Of a DNA stretch of 64,000 bases, positions 40,438 to 50,633 are shown in pieces. The stretch is taken from positions 62,001 through 126,000 of the forward strand of contig NZ_BBJH01000015.1 of the NCBI RefSeq assembly GCF_000739775.1, in the 5' to 3' direction. Under the pieces are notes generated by a model. The model made no database searches and was not told where the DNA came from. It saw only the letters and a program-made list of their open reading frames with translations. This DNA is from Paraburkholderia heleia NBRC 101817 (lineage in GTDB: Bacteria; Pseudomonadota; Gammaproteobacteria; Burkholderiales; Burkholderiaceae). The translations under genes and the position numbers were made by a program. The number at the start of each line of letters is the position of its first letter. Position 1 is the stretch's first letter.

Positions 40438-41628
40438 TTAAAACGCGTCTCCCGGCACCCGCACCCATCCTTCCATCAGCACGCGCGCGCTGCGGCTCAT
40501 GATGGCCTTCGTGACCGTCCATTCGCCGTTTTCCTGACGCGCCTCGGCGCCCACGCGCAGCGTGCCCGACGGATGCCCGAAGCGCACCGCACTGCGTTCG
40601 CCGCCGCCCGCCGCGAGATTCACGAGCGTGCCGGGAATGGCCGCCGCGGTGCCGATCGCCACGGCCGCCGTGCCCATCATGGCGTGGTGGAGCTTGCCCA
40701 TCGACATGGCGCGCACGAGCAGGTCCACATCGCCGGCCTCCACTCGCTTGCCGCTCGACGCCGTATAGCCCGCGGGCTTCGCCACGAAAGCGATTTTCGG
40801 CGTGTGCTGGCGCGTGGCGATCTCGTCGAGATGCTTGATGAGGCCCATGCGCAGCGCGCCGTGCGCGCGGATCGTCTCGAACTTCTCGAGTGCCTGCGCG
40901 TCGCTGTTGATCGCGTCCTGCAATTCCGTGCCCGTGTAGCCGATGGCCTCGGCGTTCACGAAGATCGTCGGAATGCCCGCGTTGATCATCGTGGCCTTGA
41001 GCGTGCCCACGCCCGGCACTTCGAGGTCGTCCACGAGATTGCCGGTGGGGAACATCGCGCCCCCGGCGCCTTCCTCCTCGGCGGCCGGGTCGAGGAATTC
41101 GAGCTGCACTTCGGCGGCGGGGAAAGTCACGCCGTCCAGTTCGAAGTCGCCCGTCTCCTGCACGTGGCCGTTCGTCATCGGCACGTGCGCGATGATGGTC
41201 TTGCCGATGTTGGCCTGCCAGATGCGCACGGTCGCCACGCCGTTGTCGGGCACGCGGCTCGGGTCGACGAGGCTGCCGCTGATCGCGAACGGGCCTACCG
41301 CGGCGGAGAGATTGCCGCAGTTGCCGCTCCAGTCCACAAAGGCCTTGTCGATGGCGACCTGGCCGAACAGGTAGTCGACGTCGTGGTCCGGCTTGCTGCT
41401 TTTGGCCAGAATCACGGTCTTGCTCGTGCTCGACGTCGCGCCGCCCATGCCGTCGATCTGCTTGCCGTACGGGTCGGGGCTGCCGATCACGCGCATGAGC
41501 AGCCTGTCGCGCGCAACGCCAGGCTGCTGCGCCGAAGCGGGCAGATCCTGGAGGCGGAAGAACACGCCTTTGCTGGTGCCGCCGCGGATGTAGGTGGCGG
41601 GAATCTTGATCTGGGGTACGTGTGCCAT
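40438..41628 (-). CDS. prpF: 2-methylaconitate cis-trans isomerase
   Basis: The 396-residue protein starts at the ATG at 41626-41628 with AGGAC upstream. It opens with KIPATYIRGGTSKGVFF, the PrpF signature, where the serine/lysine region binds methylaconitate, and contains GGATSSTSKTVI and DWSGNCGNLSAAVGPFAI with the conserved cysteine. In the AcnD-dependent methylcitrate cycle AcnD makes the trans isomer of 2-methylaconitate and PrpF converts it to the cis form. It is the last gene of the prpB-prpC-acnD-prpF operon and follows acnD by 58 bases. Confidence 0.95.
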   Translation of the reverse strand: MAHVPQIKIPATYIRGGTSKGVFFRLQDLPASAQQPGVARDRLLMRVIGSPDPYGKQIDGMGGATSSTSKTVILAKSSKPDHDVDYLFGQVAIDKAFVDWSGNCGNLSAAVGPFAISGSLVDPSRVPDNGVATVRIWQANIGKTIIAHVPMTNGHVQETGDFELDGVTFPAAEVQLEFLDPAAEEEGAGGAMFPTGNLVDDLEVPGVGTLKATMINAGIPTIFVNAEAIGYTGTELQDAINSDAQALEKFETIRAHGALRMGLIKHLDEIATRQHTPKIAFVAKPAGYTASSGKRVEAGDVDLLVRAMSMGKLHHAMMGTAAVAIGTAAAIPGTLVNLAAGGGERSAVRFGHPSGTLRVGAEARQENGEWTVTKAIMSRSARVLMEGWVRVPGDAF

Positions 41629-41686
41629 GTGTTGTCCTGAAACGAAGGGCGGCGCGCGCGTGACCGCTGCGCCGCCCGTTTCCCGT

Positions 41687-44284
41687 TTATGCCGCTGCCT
41701 GTGACGATTCCAGGAAGTCCTGCGCGAAACGCTGCAGCACGCCGCCTGCTTCGTAGATCGAGACTTCTTCGGCCGTATCGAGCCGGCAGGTGACCGGCAC
41801 TTCCACGCGCTCGCCGTTCCTGCGGCGAATCACGAGCGTGAGGTCGGCGCGAGGCGTGCGCTCGCCGATCACGTCATAGGTTTCCGTGCCGTCGATGCCG
41901 AGCGTCGTGCGGTTCGTGCCCGGCTTGAACTCCAGCGGCAGCACGCCCATGCCGATCAGGTTCGTGCGGTGAATGCGCTCGAAGCCTTCGGCCACGATCA
42001 CTTCCACGCCAGCGAGACGCACGCCCTTGGCCGCCCAGTCGCGCGACGAGCCCTGGCCGTAGTCCGCGCCCGCAATGATGATGAGCGGCTGCTTGCGTTC
42101 CATGTAGGTTTCGATGGCTTCCCACATGCGCGTGACCTTGCCTTCGGGCTCGATGCGCGCGAGCGAGCCCTTCTTCACCGCGCCGTCCACCACGGCCATC
42201 TCGTTGATGAGCGTCGGGTTTGCGAAGGTTGCGCGCTGTGCCGTGAGGTGGTCGCCGCGGTGCGTCGCGTACGAGTTGAAGTCCTCTTCGGGCAGGCCCA
42301 TTTTCGCGAGGTACTCGCCCGCCGCGCTGTTCGGCAGGATTGCATTGGAAGGCGAGAGGTGGTCCGTCGTGATGTTGTCGCCGAGCACGGCGAGCGGGCG
42401 CAGGCCCTTGAGCGTGCGCTCACCGGCCAGCGCGCCTTCCCAGTACGGCGGACGGCGAATATACGTGCTTTGGGCGCGCCAGTCGTAGAGCGGGTCGGTC
42501 GTTTCGCCGCTCGCAGCAGTAACCGCGAACATCGGGCCGTACACCTTGCGGAACTGTTCGGGCTTCACGCTCTTCGCGACGATGGCGTCGATCTCTTCGT
42601 CGGTCGGCCAGAGGTCCTTGAGGTACACAGGCTTGCCGTCCTTGTCCGTGCCGAGCGAATCGCGCTCGATGTCGAACCGGATCGTGCCCGCAATCGCATA
42701 CGCGACGACGAGCGGCGGCGAGGCGAGGAACGCCTGCTTCGCATACGGGTGAATGCGGCCGTCGAAGTTGCGGTTGCCCGAGAGCACGGCGGTTGCGTAC
42801 AGGTCGCGGTCGATGATCTCCTGCTGGATCTTCGGGTCGAGCGCGCCCGACATGCCGTTACATGTGGTGCAGGCGAACCCGACAATGCCGAAGCCCAGCT
42901 TTTCCAGCTCGGGCAGCAGCTTCGCGTCTTCCAGGTAAAGCTCGACGGCCTTCGACCCCGGTGCGAGCGAGCTCTTCACCCACGGCTTGCGCGTGAGGCC
43001 GCGCGCGTTCGCGTTGCGCGCGAGCAGGGCGGCTGCGATCACGTTGCGCGGGTTGCTCGTGTTCGTGCAGCTCGTGATGGCGGCGATGATGACCGCGCCA
43101 TCCGGCATCTGGCCCGGCGTTTCTTCCCACTTGCCCGCAATGCCGCGCTCGGCGAGTGCCGAAGTCGGCAGACGCTTGTGCGGGTTCGACGGGCCCGCCA
43201 TGTTGCGCACCACGCTCGAAAGATCGAACGTGAGCGTGCGCTCGTATTGCGCGTGAGCGAGCGTGTCGGCCCAGAGGCCCGCGGTCTTCGCATAGGTTTC
43301 GACGAGCCTGATCTGCTCTTCTTCGCGTCCCGTCAGGCGCAGATAGTCGAGCGTCTGGTTGTCGATGAAGAACATCGCAGCCGTGGCGCCATATTCCGGG
43401 GCCATGTTGGAGATCGTGGCGCGGTCGCCGAGCGTGAGGCTCGACGCGCCCTCGCCGCGGAACTCCAGATACGCGCCCACGACCTTTTCCTTGCGCAGGA
43501 ATTCGGTGAGGGCGAGCACGATGTCGGTGGCAGTGATGCCGGGCTGGCGCTTGCCAGTCAGCTCCACGCCGACGATATCGGGCAGGCGCATCCACGAGGC
43601 GCGGCCGAGCATGACGTTTTCGGCTTCGAGGCCGCCCACGCCAATGGCAATCACGCCGAGCGCATCGACGTGCGGCGTGTGGCTGTCGGTGCCCACGCAG
43701 GTATCGGGGAACGCCACGCCTTCACGCGCCTGGATCACGGGCGACATTTTCTCCAGATTGATCTGGTGCATGATGCCGTTGCCCGGCGGAATCACGTCGA
43801 CGTTCTTGAACGCCTTCTTCGTCCAGTTGATGAAGTCGAAGCGGTCTTCATTGCGCCGGTCTTCGATCGCGCGGTTCTTCCTGAACGCGTCCGGGTCGAA
43901 GCCGCCGCATTCCACGGCGAGCGAGTGGTCGACGATCAGCTGCACGGGTACGACCGGATTCACCTTGGCGGGGTCGCCGCCCTGGTCGGCAATGGCGTCG
44001 CGCAGGCCCGCGAGGTCGACGAGCGCGGTTTGCCCGAGGATGTCGTGGCAGACCACGCGCGCGGGGAACCACGGAAAGTCGAGGTCGCGCTTGCGTTCGA
44101 TGAGCTGCTCGAGCGATGCGGTGAGCGCGGCCGGGTCGCAGCGGCGCACGAGGTTTTCGGCGAGCACGCGCGAGGTGTACGGCAGCGTGTCGTAGGCGCC
44201 GGGCTGGATGGCCTCGACGGCTTCGCGCGCGTCGAAGTAATCGAGCCGGGTGCCGGGGAGGGACTTGCGGTAGGCGGTATTCAC
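41687..44284 (-). CDS. acnD: Fe/S-dependent 2-methylisocitrate dehydratase
   Basis: The 865-residue aconitase-family enzyme starts at GTG 44284 (MNTAYRKSLPGTRLDYFDARE). The [4Fe-4S] ligands are Cys406 in AITSCTNTSNP and Cys472 and Cys475 in ACTTCNGMSGAL. The substrate region GADYGQGSSRDWAAKG is near the C-terminus. AcnD dehydrates 2-methylcitrate in the propionate pathway. The length is normal for AcnD. No strong ribosome site precedes the GTG, and 159 bases separate it from prpC, so a weaker or internal signal may set its level. Confidence 0.95.
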   Translation of the reverse strand: MNTAYRKSLPGTRLDYFDAREAVEAIQPGAYDTLPYTSRVLAENLVRRCDPAALTASLEQLIERKRDLDFPWFPARVVCHDILGQTALVDLAGLRDAIADQGGDPAKVNPVVPVQLIVDHSLAVECGGFDPDAFRKNRAIEDRRNEDRFDFINWTKKAFKNVDVIPPGNGIMHQINLEKMSPVIQAREGVAFPDTCVGTDSHTPHVDALGVIAIGVGGLEAENVMLGRASWMRLPDIVGVELTGKRQPGITATDIVLALTEFLRKEKVVGAYLEFRGEGASSLTLGDRATISNMAPEYGATAAMFFIDNQTLDYLRLTGREEEQIRLVETYAKTAGLWADTLAHAQYERTLTFDLSSVVRNMAGPSNPHKRLPTSALAERGIAGKWEETPGQMPDGAVIIAAITSCTNTSNPRNVIAAALLARNANARGLTRKPWVKSSLAPGSKAVELYLEDAKLLPELEKLGFGIVGFACTTCNGMSGALDPKIQQEIIDRDLYATAVLSGNRNFDGRIHPYAKQAFLASPPLVVAYAIAGTIRFDIERDSLGTDKDGKPVYLKDLWPTDEEIDAIVAKSVKPEQFRKVYGPMFAVTAASGETTDPLYDWRAQSTYIRRPPYWEGALAGERTLKGLRPLAVLGDNITTDHLSPSNAILPNSAAGEYLAKMGLPEEDFNSYATHRGDHLTAQRATFANPTLINEMAVVDGAVKKGSLARIEPEGKVTRMWEAIETYMERKQPLIIIAGADYGQGSSRDWAAKGVRLAGVEVIVAEGFERIHRTNLIGMGVLPLEFKPGTNRTTLGIDGTETYDVIGERTPRADLTLVIRRRNGERVEVPVTCRLDTAEEVSIYEAGGVLQRFAQDFLESSQAAA

Positions 44285-44443
44285 GGCTTGGGGACCAAAG
44301 AGGTAGTGGGTTGGCGGCGGGGTTGGCGGCGGCCGCGAGCGCCGTGAGCGAATGTCCTCACTCTATACGCGCGCGCCGCCGTCTCCCAGTCGTCCGAACG
44401 TCATAGTCCGTCCGGGCGGCGGGTGTGCCTGATCCGGCGCGCG

Positions 44444-45610
44444 TCAGCGCTTGCTGATCGGCGTGAACTTCAGATTCTCCGGACCCGTGTAATTCGCGCT
44501 CGGGCGGATGATCTTGTTGTCGATGCGCTGCTCGATGATGTGCGCGCTCCAGCCGGCCGTGCGCGCGATCACGAAGATCGGCGTGAACATGGCGGTCGGC
44601 ACGCCCATCATGTGATACGACACCGCGCTGAACCAGTCGAGGTTCGGGAACATCTTCTTGACTTCCCACATCGTCGATTCGAGGCGCTCGGCGATATCGA
44701 ACAGCTTCATGTTCGACTGCTCCTTCGAGAGCTTCTTCGCGATTTCCTTGATGACCTTGTTGCGCGGGTCCGAGATCGTGTACACCGGGTGGCCGAAGCC
44801 GATCACCACTTCCTTCTTTTCCACGCGCGCACGGATATCGGCTTCCGCGTCGTCGGCGTTTTCGTAGCGCGACTGGATCTCGAACGCGACTTCGTTCGCG
44901 CCGCCGTGCTTCGGGCCGCGCAGCGCGCCGATCGCGCCCGTGATGGCCGAGTAGATGTCCGAGCCCGTGCCCGCGATCACGCGGCCCGTGAACGTCGAGG
45001 CATTGAACTCGTGCTCGGCATACAGGTTGAGCGACACGTGCATCGCGTCCACCCACGACTTCGACGGCGCGCGGCCGTGCAGCAGATGCAGGAAGTGGCC
45101 GCCGATCGAGTCGTCGTCGGTTTCGACTTCGATGCGCTTGCCGTTGTGCGAAAAGTGATACCAGTACAGCAGCATCGAGCCGAGCGAGGCCATCAGGCGG
45201 TCGGCGATATCGCGTGCGCCCGGCAGGTTGTGGTCGTCTTTCTCGGGCAGCACGGTGCCGAGCATCGAGACGCCGGTGCGCATCACGTCCATCGGGTGCG
45301 CCGAGGCGGGCACGGCTTCGAGCGCCGTCTTCACGTTGGCGGGCAGGCCGCGCAGCGCCTTGAGCCTGGCCTTGTAACCGGCCAGTTCGGCCGTGTTCGG
45401 CAGCTTGCCGTGCACGAGCAGGTACGCGACTTCTTCGAATTCGCACGCGGTGGCGAGGTCGAGAATGTCGTAGCCGCGATAGTGCAGGTCGTTGCCGGTG
45501 CGGCCCACGGTGCACAGCGCCGTGTTGCCCGCCGCCACGCCCGAGAGCGCAACGGACTTCTTCGGCTTGAAACCGCCTGCGGCTTGCGTGGTGTTTTCTG
45601 CTTCGCTCAT
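44444..45610 (-). CDS. prpC: 2-methylcitrate synthase
   Basis: The 388-residue citrate-synthase-family protein starts at the ATG at 45608-45610 with GAGGAAG upstream. It opens with [22 protein letters not shown], typical of PrpC, and carries [12 protein letters not shown] and [12 protein letters not shown], which hold the catalytic histidines, plus a later aspartate. It condenses propionyl-CoA with oxaloacetate. It follows prpB by 46 bases and is in the same operon. Confidence 0.95.
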   Translation of the reverse strand: MSEAENTTQAAGGFKPKKSVALSGVAAGNTALCTVGRTGNDLHYRGYDILDLATACEFEEVAYLLVHGKLPNTAELAGYKARLKALRGLPANVKTALEAVPASAHPMDVMRTGVSMLGTVLPEKDDHNLPGARDIADRLMASLGSMLLYWYHFSHNGKRIEVETDDDSIGGHFLHLLHGRAPSKSWVDAMHVSLNLYAEHEFNASTFTGRVIAGTGSDIYSAITGAIGALRGPKHGGANEVAFEIQSRYENADDAEADIRARVEKKEVVIGFGHPVYTISDPRNKVIKEIAKKLSKEQSNMKLFDIAERLESTMWEVKKMFPNLDWFSAVSYHMMGVPTAMFTPIFVIARTAGWSAHIIEQRIDNKIIRPSANYTGPENLKFTPISKR

Positions 45611-45656
45611 GGTGTCTTCCTCTCTCTATATATATCGGTGAACGGTATGGCCGGAT

Positions 45657-46547
45657 TTACTTCTTCGCGGCAAAGAGTGCGTCGAGCTTGTCTTCGTACG
45701 CGTGATAGCCGAGGTAGCGATAGAGGTCTTCGCGCGACTGCATCGTCGGGACGGCGGCCTTCTGCGTGCCGTCGCGCTTGACGGTCTCGTAGAAGTTCAG
45801 CGCGGCGGCGTTCATCGCACGATACGCGCCGCAGCAGTAGAGCGCGATATCCACGTTCGCGCTCTTGAGTTCTTCGGTCGTGAAGAACGGCGTCGAACCG
45901 AATTCCGTGAGGTTGGCGAGAATCGGCACCTTCACGGCGGCGCGGAAGCGGCGGTAGTCGTCGAGCGTCTTCATCGCTTCGGGGAAGATCATGTCCGCGC
46001 CCGCTTCCACGTAGGCCACGGCGCGCTCGATCGCGGCGTCGATGCCTTCCACGGCGGCCGCATCGGTGCGGGCCATGATGACGAAGCCCTCGTCGGTGCG
46101 CGCGTCCACGGCGGCCTTCACGCGGTCCACCATCTCGCCGGTCGCCACGACTTCCTTGTTCGGGCGATGGCCGCAGCGCTTCTGACCCACCTGGTCTTCC
46201 AGGTGCACGGCTGCCACGCCCGCCTTGATGAACGACTTGATCGTGCGCGCGATGTTGAAGGCGCCGCCCCAGCCGGTGTCGATGTCGACCATCAGCGGAA
46301 TGTCCACGGCGTCGGTGATGCGGCGGGCGTCGATCAGCACGTCGTCCATGGTGCTGATGCCGAGGTCCGGCACGCCGAGCGAGTTGGCGGCCACGCCGCC
46401 GCCCGAGAGATAAACGGCCTTGAAGCCGGTCGCCTGCGCGAGCTTGGCCGCATACGCGGTGATGGCGCCGACGACTTGCAGCGGTTGTTCGGCGGCCACG
46501 GCTGCGCGGAATTTCGCGCCGGCGCTTGCGGGGGATGGGTTGTTCAT
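45657..46547 (-). CDS. prpB: Methylisocitrate lyase
   Basis: The 296-residue protein starts at the ATG at 46545-46547 with GGAGAC upstream. Metal-binding acids lie in [10 protein letters not shown] (Asp88 and Asp90), and the catalytic Cys125 in [10 protein letters not shown]. It splits 2-methylisocitrate into pyruvate and succinate, completing propionate breakdown. It is the first gene of the minus-strand prp operon; a sigma-54 promoter lies 35 bases upstream of the start. Confidence 0.95.
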   Translation of the reverse strand: MNNPSPASAGAKFRAAVAAEQPLQVVGAITAYAAKLAQATGFKAVYLSGGGVAANSLGVPDLGISTMDDVLIDARRITDAVDIPLMVDIDTGWGGAFNIARTIKSFIKAGVAAVHLEDQVGQKRCGHRPNKEVVATGEMVDRVKAAVDARTDEGFVIMARTDAAAVEGIDAAIERAVAYVEAGADMIFPEAMKTLDDYRRFRAAVKVPILANLTEFGSTPFFTTEELKSANVDIALYCCGAYRAMNAAALNFYETVKRDGTQKAAVPTMQSREDLYRYLGYHAYEDKLDALFAAKK

Positions 46548-46581
46548 GCGGGATGTCTCCAGTTGAATCGCGATCCCATAC

Positions 46582-46597
46582 TGCAGGTAGCGTGCCA
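46582..46597 (-). promoter_or_regulatory. Sigma-54 promoter for the prpB operon
   Basis: On the minus strand the sequence reads TGGCACGCTACCTGCA, matching the sigma-54 consensus TGGCAC-N5-TTGCA, with the essential GG and GC exactly 12 bases apart. It faces prpB. It agrees with the sigma-54 activator encoded on the other side of the gap. Confidence 0.85.
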
Positions 46598-46662
46598 GCT
46601 CCGAGCAGCGAGGCTAACTCGTTGATTTTGCGCCGCAATCGCGTGCGCCGGCAGCCGACCCT

Positions 46663-46700
46663 GATTTCCACGATGAAATCGTCATTTCAAAAATGAAATC
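46663..46700. promoter_or_regulatory. Tandem PrpR-like activator sites
   Basis: Two copies of ATTTC-N6-GAAAT lie at 46664-46679 and 46684-46699, centres 20 bases apart, so on the same DNA face. They sit 70-100 bases upstream of the sigma-54 promoter, a standard distance for an enhancer-binding protein. The right site overlaps an in-frame ATG at 46693, which argues against that codon as the prpR start. Confidence 0.7.
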
Positions 46701-46788
46701 GGCGCGCGATAATGCGAAAACTGGCCGACGGCCGGGTTTCGGCCGCTTCGGCCGGGCGCCAGACGCCCGGACCGTATCGTTGGACATC

Positions 46789-48825
46789 ATGAACCGCTTT
46801 CCCGCTCCCGCTTCTTCCGCCATCCGCCCGCGCGTGTGGGCCATGGGCATCAGCCGCCTGCGCGACCTGTTTCGCGACATCGCCCGCGAATACGACGAGC
46901 TCGCGGACCTGCGCGTGGTGCCGCGCGGCTTCGAGGAAGCGGTGGCCGAAATCGCCGCGGCGGGGCCGAACCAGCGGCCCGATGTGGTAGTGGCGGCGGG
47001 CTCGAACGGCACCTACCTGAAGGCGCGTATCGACGTGCCCGTGGTGCTCGTGCAGCCCACCGGCTTCGACGTGATGCAGGCGCTCGCCCGCGCGCGGCGC
47101 GAGGCCGATCTCGTCGCGCTCGTCACCTACGGCGAGACGCCCGTCGAGGTGCGGCGCTTTGTCAGTGCCTATGGCATCGACGTGGTGTTCGGCCAGTACC
47201 GCACGGTCCAGGACGCCGAGGCCTGCGTGCTCGACCTGCGCGACCGCGGCGTGGGGGCGGTCGTGGGGCCGGGCCTCGTCAACGACCTTGCGGCCCGGCT
47301 CGGGCTCGTGCCGTTTTTCGTCTACTCGCGGCCCTCGGTGCGCGCGGCGTTCGACAACGCGCTCGATCTCGTGCAAGCCACCTGGCGCGAAACGCAGCGC
47401 CGCCAGCGCCTCGACAGCGTGCTGCAGCATCTGCGCGATGGGGTGGTCGCGCTCGACGCGCGCGGCCGCGTGGAGGCGATCAACCAGCGCCTCGCGGCCG
47501 TGCTCGGCATCGATCCGGCGGCGGCCGCGGGCCAGCCGCTCGCTGCGCTCGCGCCCGACATCGCCTTCGCGCTGCCCGACGCCGATGGCGAATCGCTCGA
47601 GACGGTGCGCGGCGTGAGTTATGTCGTGCATCGCGGGCCGCTCGTCGACAACGGCGTGACGACGGGCGCCGTGCTCACGTTCCAGGAGTCGCGCGCGGTG
47701 GAGCGGCTCGACCGCACGCTGCGCTCGCGTCAGCGCACGCCGCAGTTCGTCGCGCGCTACCGGCTGGACGATCTGAGCGGCGCGACGCCTGGCATCGAGC
47801 GCGTGCGCCAGCTCGCGCGGCGCTATGCGAAGTCGGACGCCACGGTGCTGATCCGCGGTGAAAGCGGCACCGGCAAGGAGATGATCGCGCAGGGCATTCA
47901 TCGCGAGAGCCCGCGGCGCGACTTTCCGTTCGTCGCGATGAATTGCGGCGCGTTTCCCGAGGCGCTGCTGGAGAGCGAGCTGTTCGGCTACGAGGAGGGC
48001 GCGTTCACGGGCGCGCGGCGCGGCGGCAAGGTGGGGCTCATCGAGGCGGCGCACCGCGGCACGCTCTTTCTCGATGAAATCGGCGAGATGCCGTTGCCCT
48101 TGCAGAGCCGCCTGCTGCGCGTGCTGCAGGAGCGCGAGGTGGTGCGCCTCGGCGCCACGGAGCCCACGCGCGTGGACGTGCGCGTGGTCGCCGCCACGCA
48201 CCGCGCGCTCACCGAGCAGATCGAAGCGGGCGAGTTTCGCGCGGACCTCTTCTACCGCCTGAACATTCTCAATCTCGCCATTCCTCCGTTGCGCGAGCGC
48301 GTGGCCGATATCGCGTTGCTGGCGGCGGAGCTGCTGTTCCAGGCCTCGCGCCGCGAGCCGCGCGTAGCCGTGCGCCTGCGCACGCCCGAAGACGCCGCGC
48401 GCACGCTTGGGCTGGTGAGCGCCGCGCTCGCGCGGCACGCATGGCCCGGCAACGTGCGCGAGCTGCAGAACGTGGTCGAGCGGATGGTGGTGGAGCTGGC
48501 CGATTCGGAAGAGGACGTGCTGACGCCCGACGTACTGCGTTCGATCGCGCCGGAAGTGTTCGAGTCGCGCCCCGCGGCGAGTGGCGCCGCGGGCACAGCA
48601 GGAGAGGGCGCGCTCACCTTGCGCGAGCGCAGCCTCCATACCGAAGCCGATGAAATCCGCGCCGCGCTCGACGCCTGCAACGGCGATCGCGACCGCGCGT
48701 GCGAGATGCTCGGCATCAGCAAGACGACGCTTTGGCGGCGCCTTTCCGCCGCCAGGGGCAAGCGCGGCAGCGCCGCAGCCGAGGCAACGGTGGCCACGGC
48801 GCCCCGCAAGGCGCCGCGCGCCTGA
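46789..48825 (+). CDS. prpR: Sigma-54-dependent propionate catabolism activator
   Basis: The 678-residue protein starts at ATG 46789. An N-terminal PrpR sensing domain lies at about 15-190 (DVVVAAGSNGTYLKARIDVPVV, with a FVYSRPSVRAAFDNAL end), followed by a short PAS-like linker. The AAA+ domain at about 345-575 has the Walker A GESGTGKE (357-364) and the sigma-54 contact GAFTGA (404-409). A Fis-type helix-turn-helix near 640-665 includes MLGISKTTLWRRL. In the family, 2-methylcitrate bound to the N-terminus relieves inhibition. It is divergent from the prpB operon and faces its enhancer sites. A start 96 bases upstream would overlap a binding site and was rejected. Confidence 0.93.
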   Translation: MNRFPAPASSAIRPRVWAMGISRLRDLFRDIAREYDELADLRVVPRGFEEAVAEIAAAGPNQRPDVVVAAGSNGTYLKARIDVPVVLVQPTGFDVMQALARARREADLVALVTYGETPVEVRRFVSAYGIDVVFGQYRTVQDAEACVLDLRDRGVGAVVGPGLVNDLAARLGLVPFFVYSRPSVRAAFDNALDLVQATWRETQRRQRLDSVLQHLRDGVVALDARGRVEAINQRLAAVLGIDPAAAAGQPLAALAPDIAFALPDADGESLETVRGVSYVVHRGPLVDNGVTTGAVLTFQESRAVERLDRTLRSRQRTPQFVARYRLDDLSGATPGIERVRQLARRYAKSDATVLIRGESGTGKEMIAQGIHRESPRRDFPFVAMNCGAFPEALLESELFGYEEGAFTGARRGGKVGLIEAAHRGTLFLDEIGEMPLPLQSRLLRVLQEREVVRLGATEPTRVDVRVVAATHRALTEQIEAGEFRADLFYRLNILNLAIPPLRERVADIALLAAELLFQASRREPRVAVRLRTPEDAARTLGLVSAALARHAWPGNVRELQNVVERMVVELADSEEDVLTPDVLRSIAPEVFESRPAASGAAGTAGEGALTLRERSLHTEADEIRAALDACNGDRDRACEMLGISKTTLWRRLSAARGKRGSAAAEATVATAPRKAPRA

Positions 48826-48832
48826 AACGCAC

Positions 48833-49225
48833 TCAGTTCTTCAGGGCGTTCAGCAGCGGCGCCACCGTCCCGTGCAAATGCAGGATCTCGGGGCTCGCCT
48901 GCAGCAACGCCTGATAACGCTCGTAGAACTCCGCCGATTCCTCGCCGGAGAAGAGCGCGGCCACGCCTTGCGCCGCGCCGATGCGATCGTCCGGGCTCGC
49001 GTCCCTGGCGTCGAGCGTTTCGTCGACGTTCGCGATCACCGTCGAGAGCGGCATGAGCCAGCGAAAGCCCGAACCGTTGATGAGCACCTGCAGGAAGGCT
49101 GCCGGCGTGACCGGTCCGAATTCGCGTTCGTACTCCTTGCGCTCGTGGTCGAGAATCGCCTTGTGCAGCGTGAGCAGGGGCTTGCGCACGGTCGAGAGGA
49201 ATTGGATCGCGCTTTGTTCGTTCAT
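48833..49225 (-). CDS. Conserved hypothetical protein
   Basis: The 130-residue protein starts at the ATG at 49223-49225 with AAGGAG upstream, which excludes the longer frame. It is soluble, rich in leucine and charged residues, and probably all-helical (LLTLHKAILDHERKEYEREFG, then FYERYQALLQASPEILHLHG). No catalytic motif is visible. I do not recognise a function. It ends seven bases from the convergent prpR stop and is divergent from the glycosylase gene. Confidence 0.7.
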   Translation of the reverse strand: MNEQSAIQFLSTVRKPLLTLHKAILDHERKEYEREFGPVTPAAFLQVLINGSGFRWLMPLSTVIANVDETLDARDASPDDRIGAAQGVAALFSGEESAEFYERYQALLQASPEILHLHGTVAPLLNALKN

Positions 49226-49454
49226 CGTGCGGCTCCTTCGGTGGCGCTCGTCGGGTCGCGACGAATCGTCGAACGACAGGCGGCGGATCATGAGGTAGCG
49301 CGAACCGTTCGCGCGGCTATGCGGACGATGGTAGCGCAATGGCCGACCGCACGTGGTCAAGCAGCAGATCGGCAGTCGCCGGGTGCGGCCGGCGCTACAC
49401 TCTGCCGGTCCGCGAAACCGCGCTGCCCGAGCCGACTACTCCGAGAACGCTTCG

Positions 49455-50075
49455 ATGACGACAACGATCCTGCCACTGCATCGCGACGACCTGCCGCTCG
49501 ACACCGCCGAGCTGGCGCGCTTCATGGTCGGCAAATATCTCGTGCGCGACCTCGCGCGCGGGCGCATGGCAGGACGGCTCGTAGAAGTCGAAGCGTATCC
49601 CGTGGGCGACTCCACGAGCTACGCCTACATCGGCCGCCGGCCCTATAACGCCGCGATGTTCCTCGAGCGCGGCCATGCCCACGTGCGGCTGACCTACGGC
49701 AGTGCCTGGATGTTCAACATGTCGAGCGAAGCCGTGGACGTGGGCGCGGGCATCCTGTTTCGCGCGCTGGAGCCGCTCGAAGGCATCGCCGCGATGGAGG
49801 CGCTGCGCCCCGGCGTCCCGCTGCGCGATCTCGCGCGCGGCCCAGGGCGGCTTTCACAGGCGTTCGGCATTGCGGCGGCCTTCGATGGCGTCGACCTGTG
49901 CCGCGGGCATGGACTCTGGATCGGCCGCGTGGACGAGCCCGAGCGGCCTGTGGGCGTGACGACGCGCATCGGGCTCTCGCGGGAGATGGACCGGCCGCTG
50001 CGCTTCTACGAACTGGGCAGCCGGTTCGTGAGCGGTCCGCGCAAGCTGCTGGACGGCAGCGCCGCCCCGCTGTAA
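49455..50075 (+). CDS. DNA-3-methyladenine glycosylase (AAG/MPG family)
   Basis: The 206-residue protein starts at ATG 49455. It carries [20 protein letters not shown] with the probable catalytic Glu46, [22 protein letters not shown], and the C-terminal [15 protein letters not shown]. This is the human-type MPG fold, which flips out and removes alkylated or deaminated purines. The frame upstream lacks family sequence. It stands alone between the conserved hypothetical gene and a DUF4148 gene 213 bases downstream. Confidence 0.88.
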   Translation: MTTTILPLHRDDLPLDTAELARFMVGKYLVRDLARGRMAGRLVEVEAYPVGDSTSYAYIGRRPYNAAMFLERGHAHVRLTYGSAWMFNMSSEAVDVGAGILFRALEPLEGIAAMEALRPGVPLRDLARGPGRLSQAFGIAAAFDGVDLCRGHGLWIGRVDEPERPVGVTTRIGLSREMDRPLRFYELGSRFVSGPRKLLDGSAAPL

Positions 50076-50288
50076 CCGGCTCGGGAGCCCCGGCGGAGTC
50101 CGAGGGAAGCCCCGCCCCGCAAGGCGCTCGGGGACGTCGCCCGCGCGGCATTGTTGCCGCGGTTGAAAGTGTATTTTCCCAAAATAAGGGTTTCCCCTGG
50201 TCTCTTGTCTCAATAAACTGAAATCACTGGTTCGGCGATGCAGGCAGGCACCGCCGCCGGCATAAAACAAGTGATGGAGGTAATGAAC

Positions 50289-50633
50289 ATGAAGTCCCGT
50301 ACCCTGATTCAAGCTGCATTTGTCGCCGCCCTCGTGGCTGCTCCGGCCCTTTCGTTTGCCCAGGTGCAAGGCAACGGTCCGGTCACGCGCGCCGAAGTGA
50401 AGGCCGAATTGGTCCAGCTCGAGAAGGCCGGCTACAACCCGGCTACCGCCAACGATGCGACGTACCCGAGCGACATCCAGGCCGCCGAAGCCCGCGTGAG
50501 CCAGCAGGAAGGCCTGGCGCAGCAAGCGCCGGTTGCTGACACGAGTGGTTATGGCCCGTCGACTTCGGGTTCGGCGCAGTCGGGCCAGCCGGCCACAGTG
50601 CACCCGTCGCAGTCGATCTACTTCGGCAACTAA
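50289..50633 (+). CDS. Exported DUF4148-type protein
   Basis: The 114-residue protein is best started at ATG 50289, eight bases after GGAGG; an ATG six bases earlier is too close to it. Residues 1-23 are a signal peptide (MKSRTLIQAAFVAALVAAPA, then LSFA). The mature protein starts near QVQGNGPVTRAEVKAELVQLEKAGYNP, the core of the Burkholderia DUF4148 family, and ends with a low-complexity Ser/Gly/Gln stretch. These are small periplasmic or surface proteins of unknown role, often stress-induced. The upstream 130 bases are AT-rich and probably hold the promoter. Confidence 0.8.
   Translation: MKSRTLIQAAFVAALVAAPALSFAQVQGNGPVTRAEVKAELVQLEKAGYNPATANDATYPSDIQAAEARVSQQEGLAQQAPVADTSGYGPSTSGSAQSGQPATVHPSQSIYFGN

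Noticed and set aside
41969-44347. A 792-codon plus-strand frame opposite acnD
   Set aside because: It is an antisense shadow of acnD, His/Arg-rich and without family features.
46693-46788. Upstream ATG as the prpR start
   Set aside because: It lies within the second ATTTC-N6-GAAAT site, and the added 32 residues are not conserved-looking.
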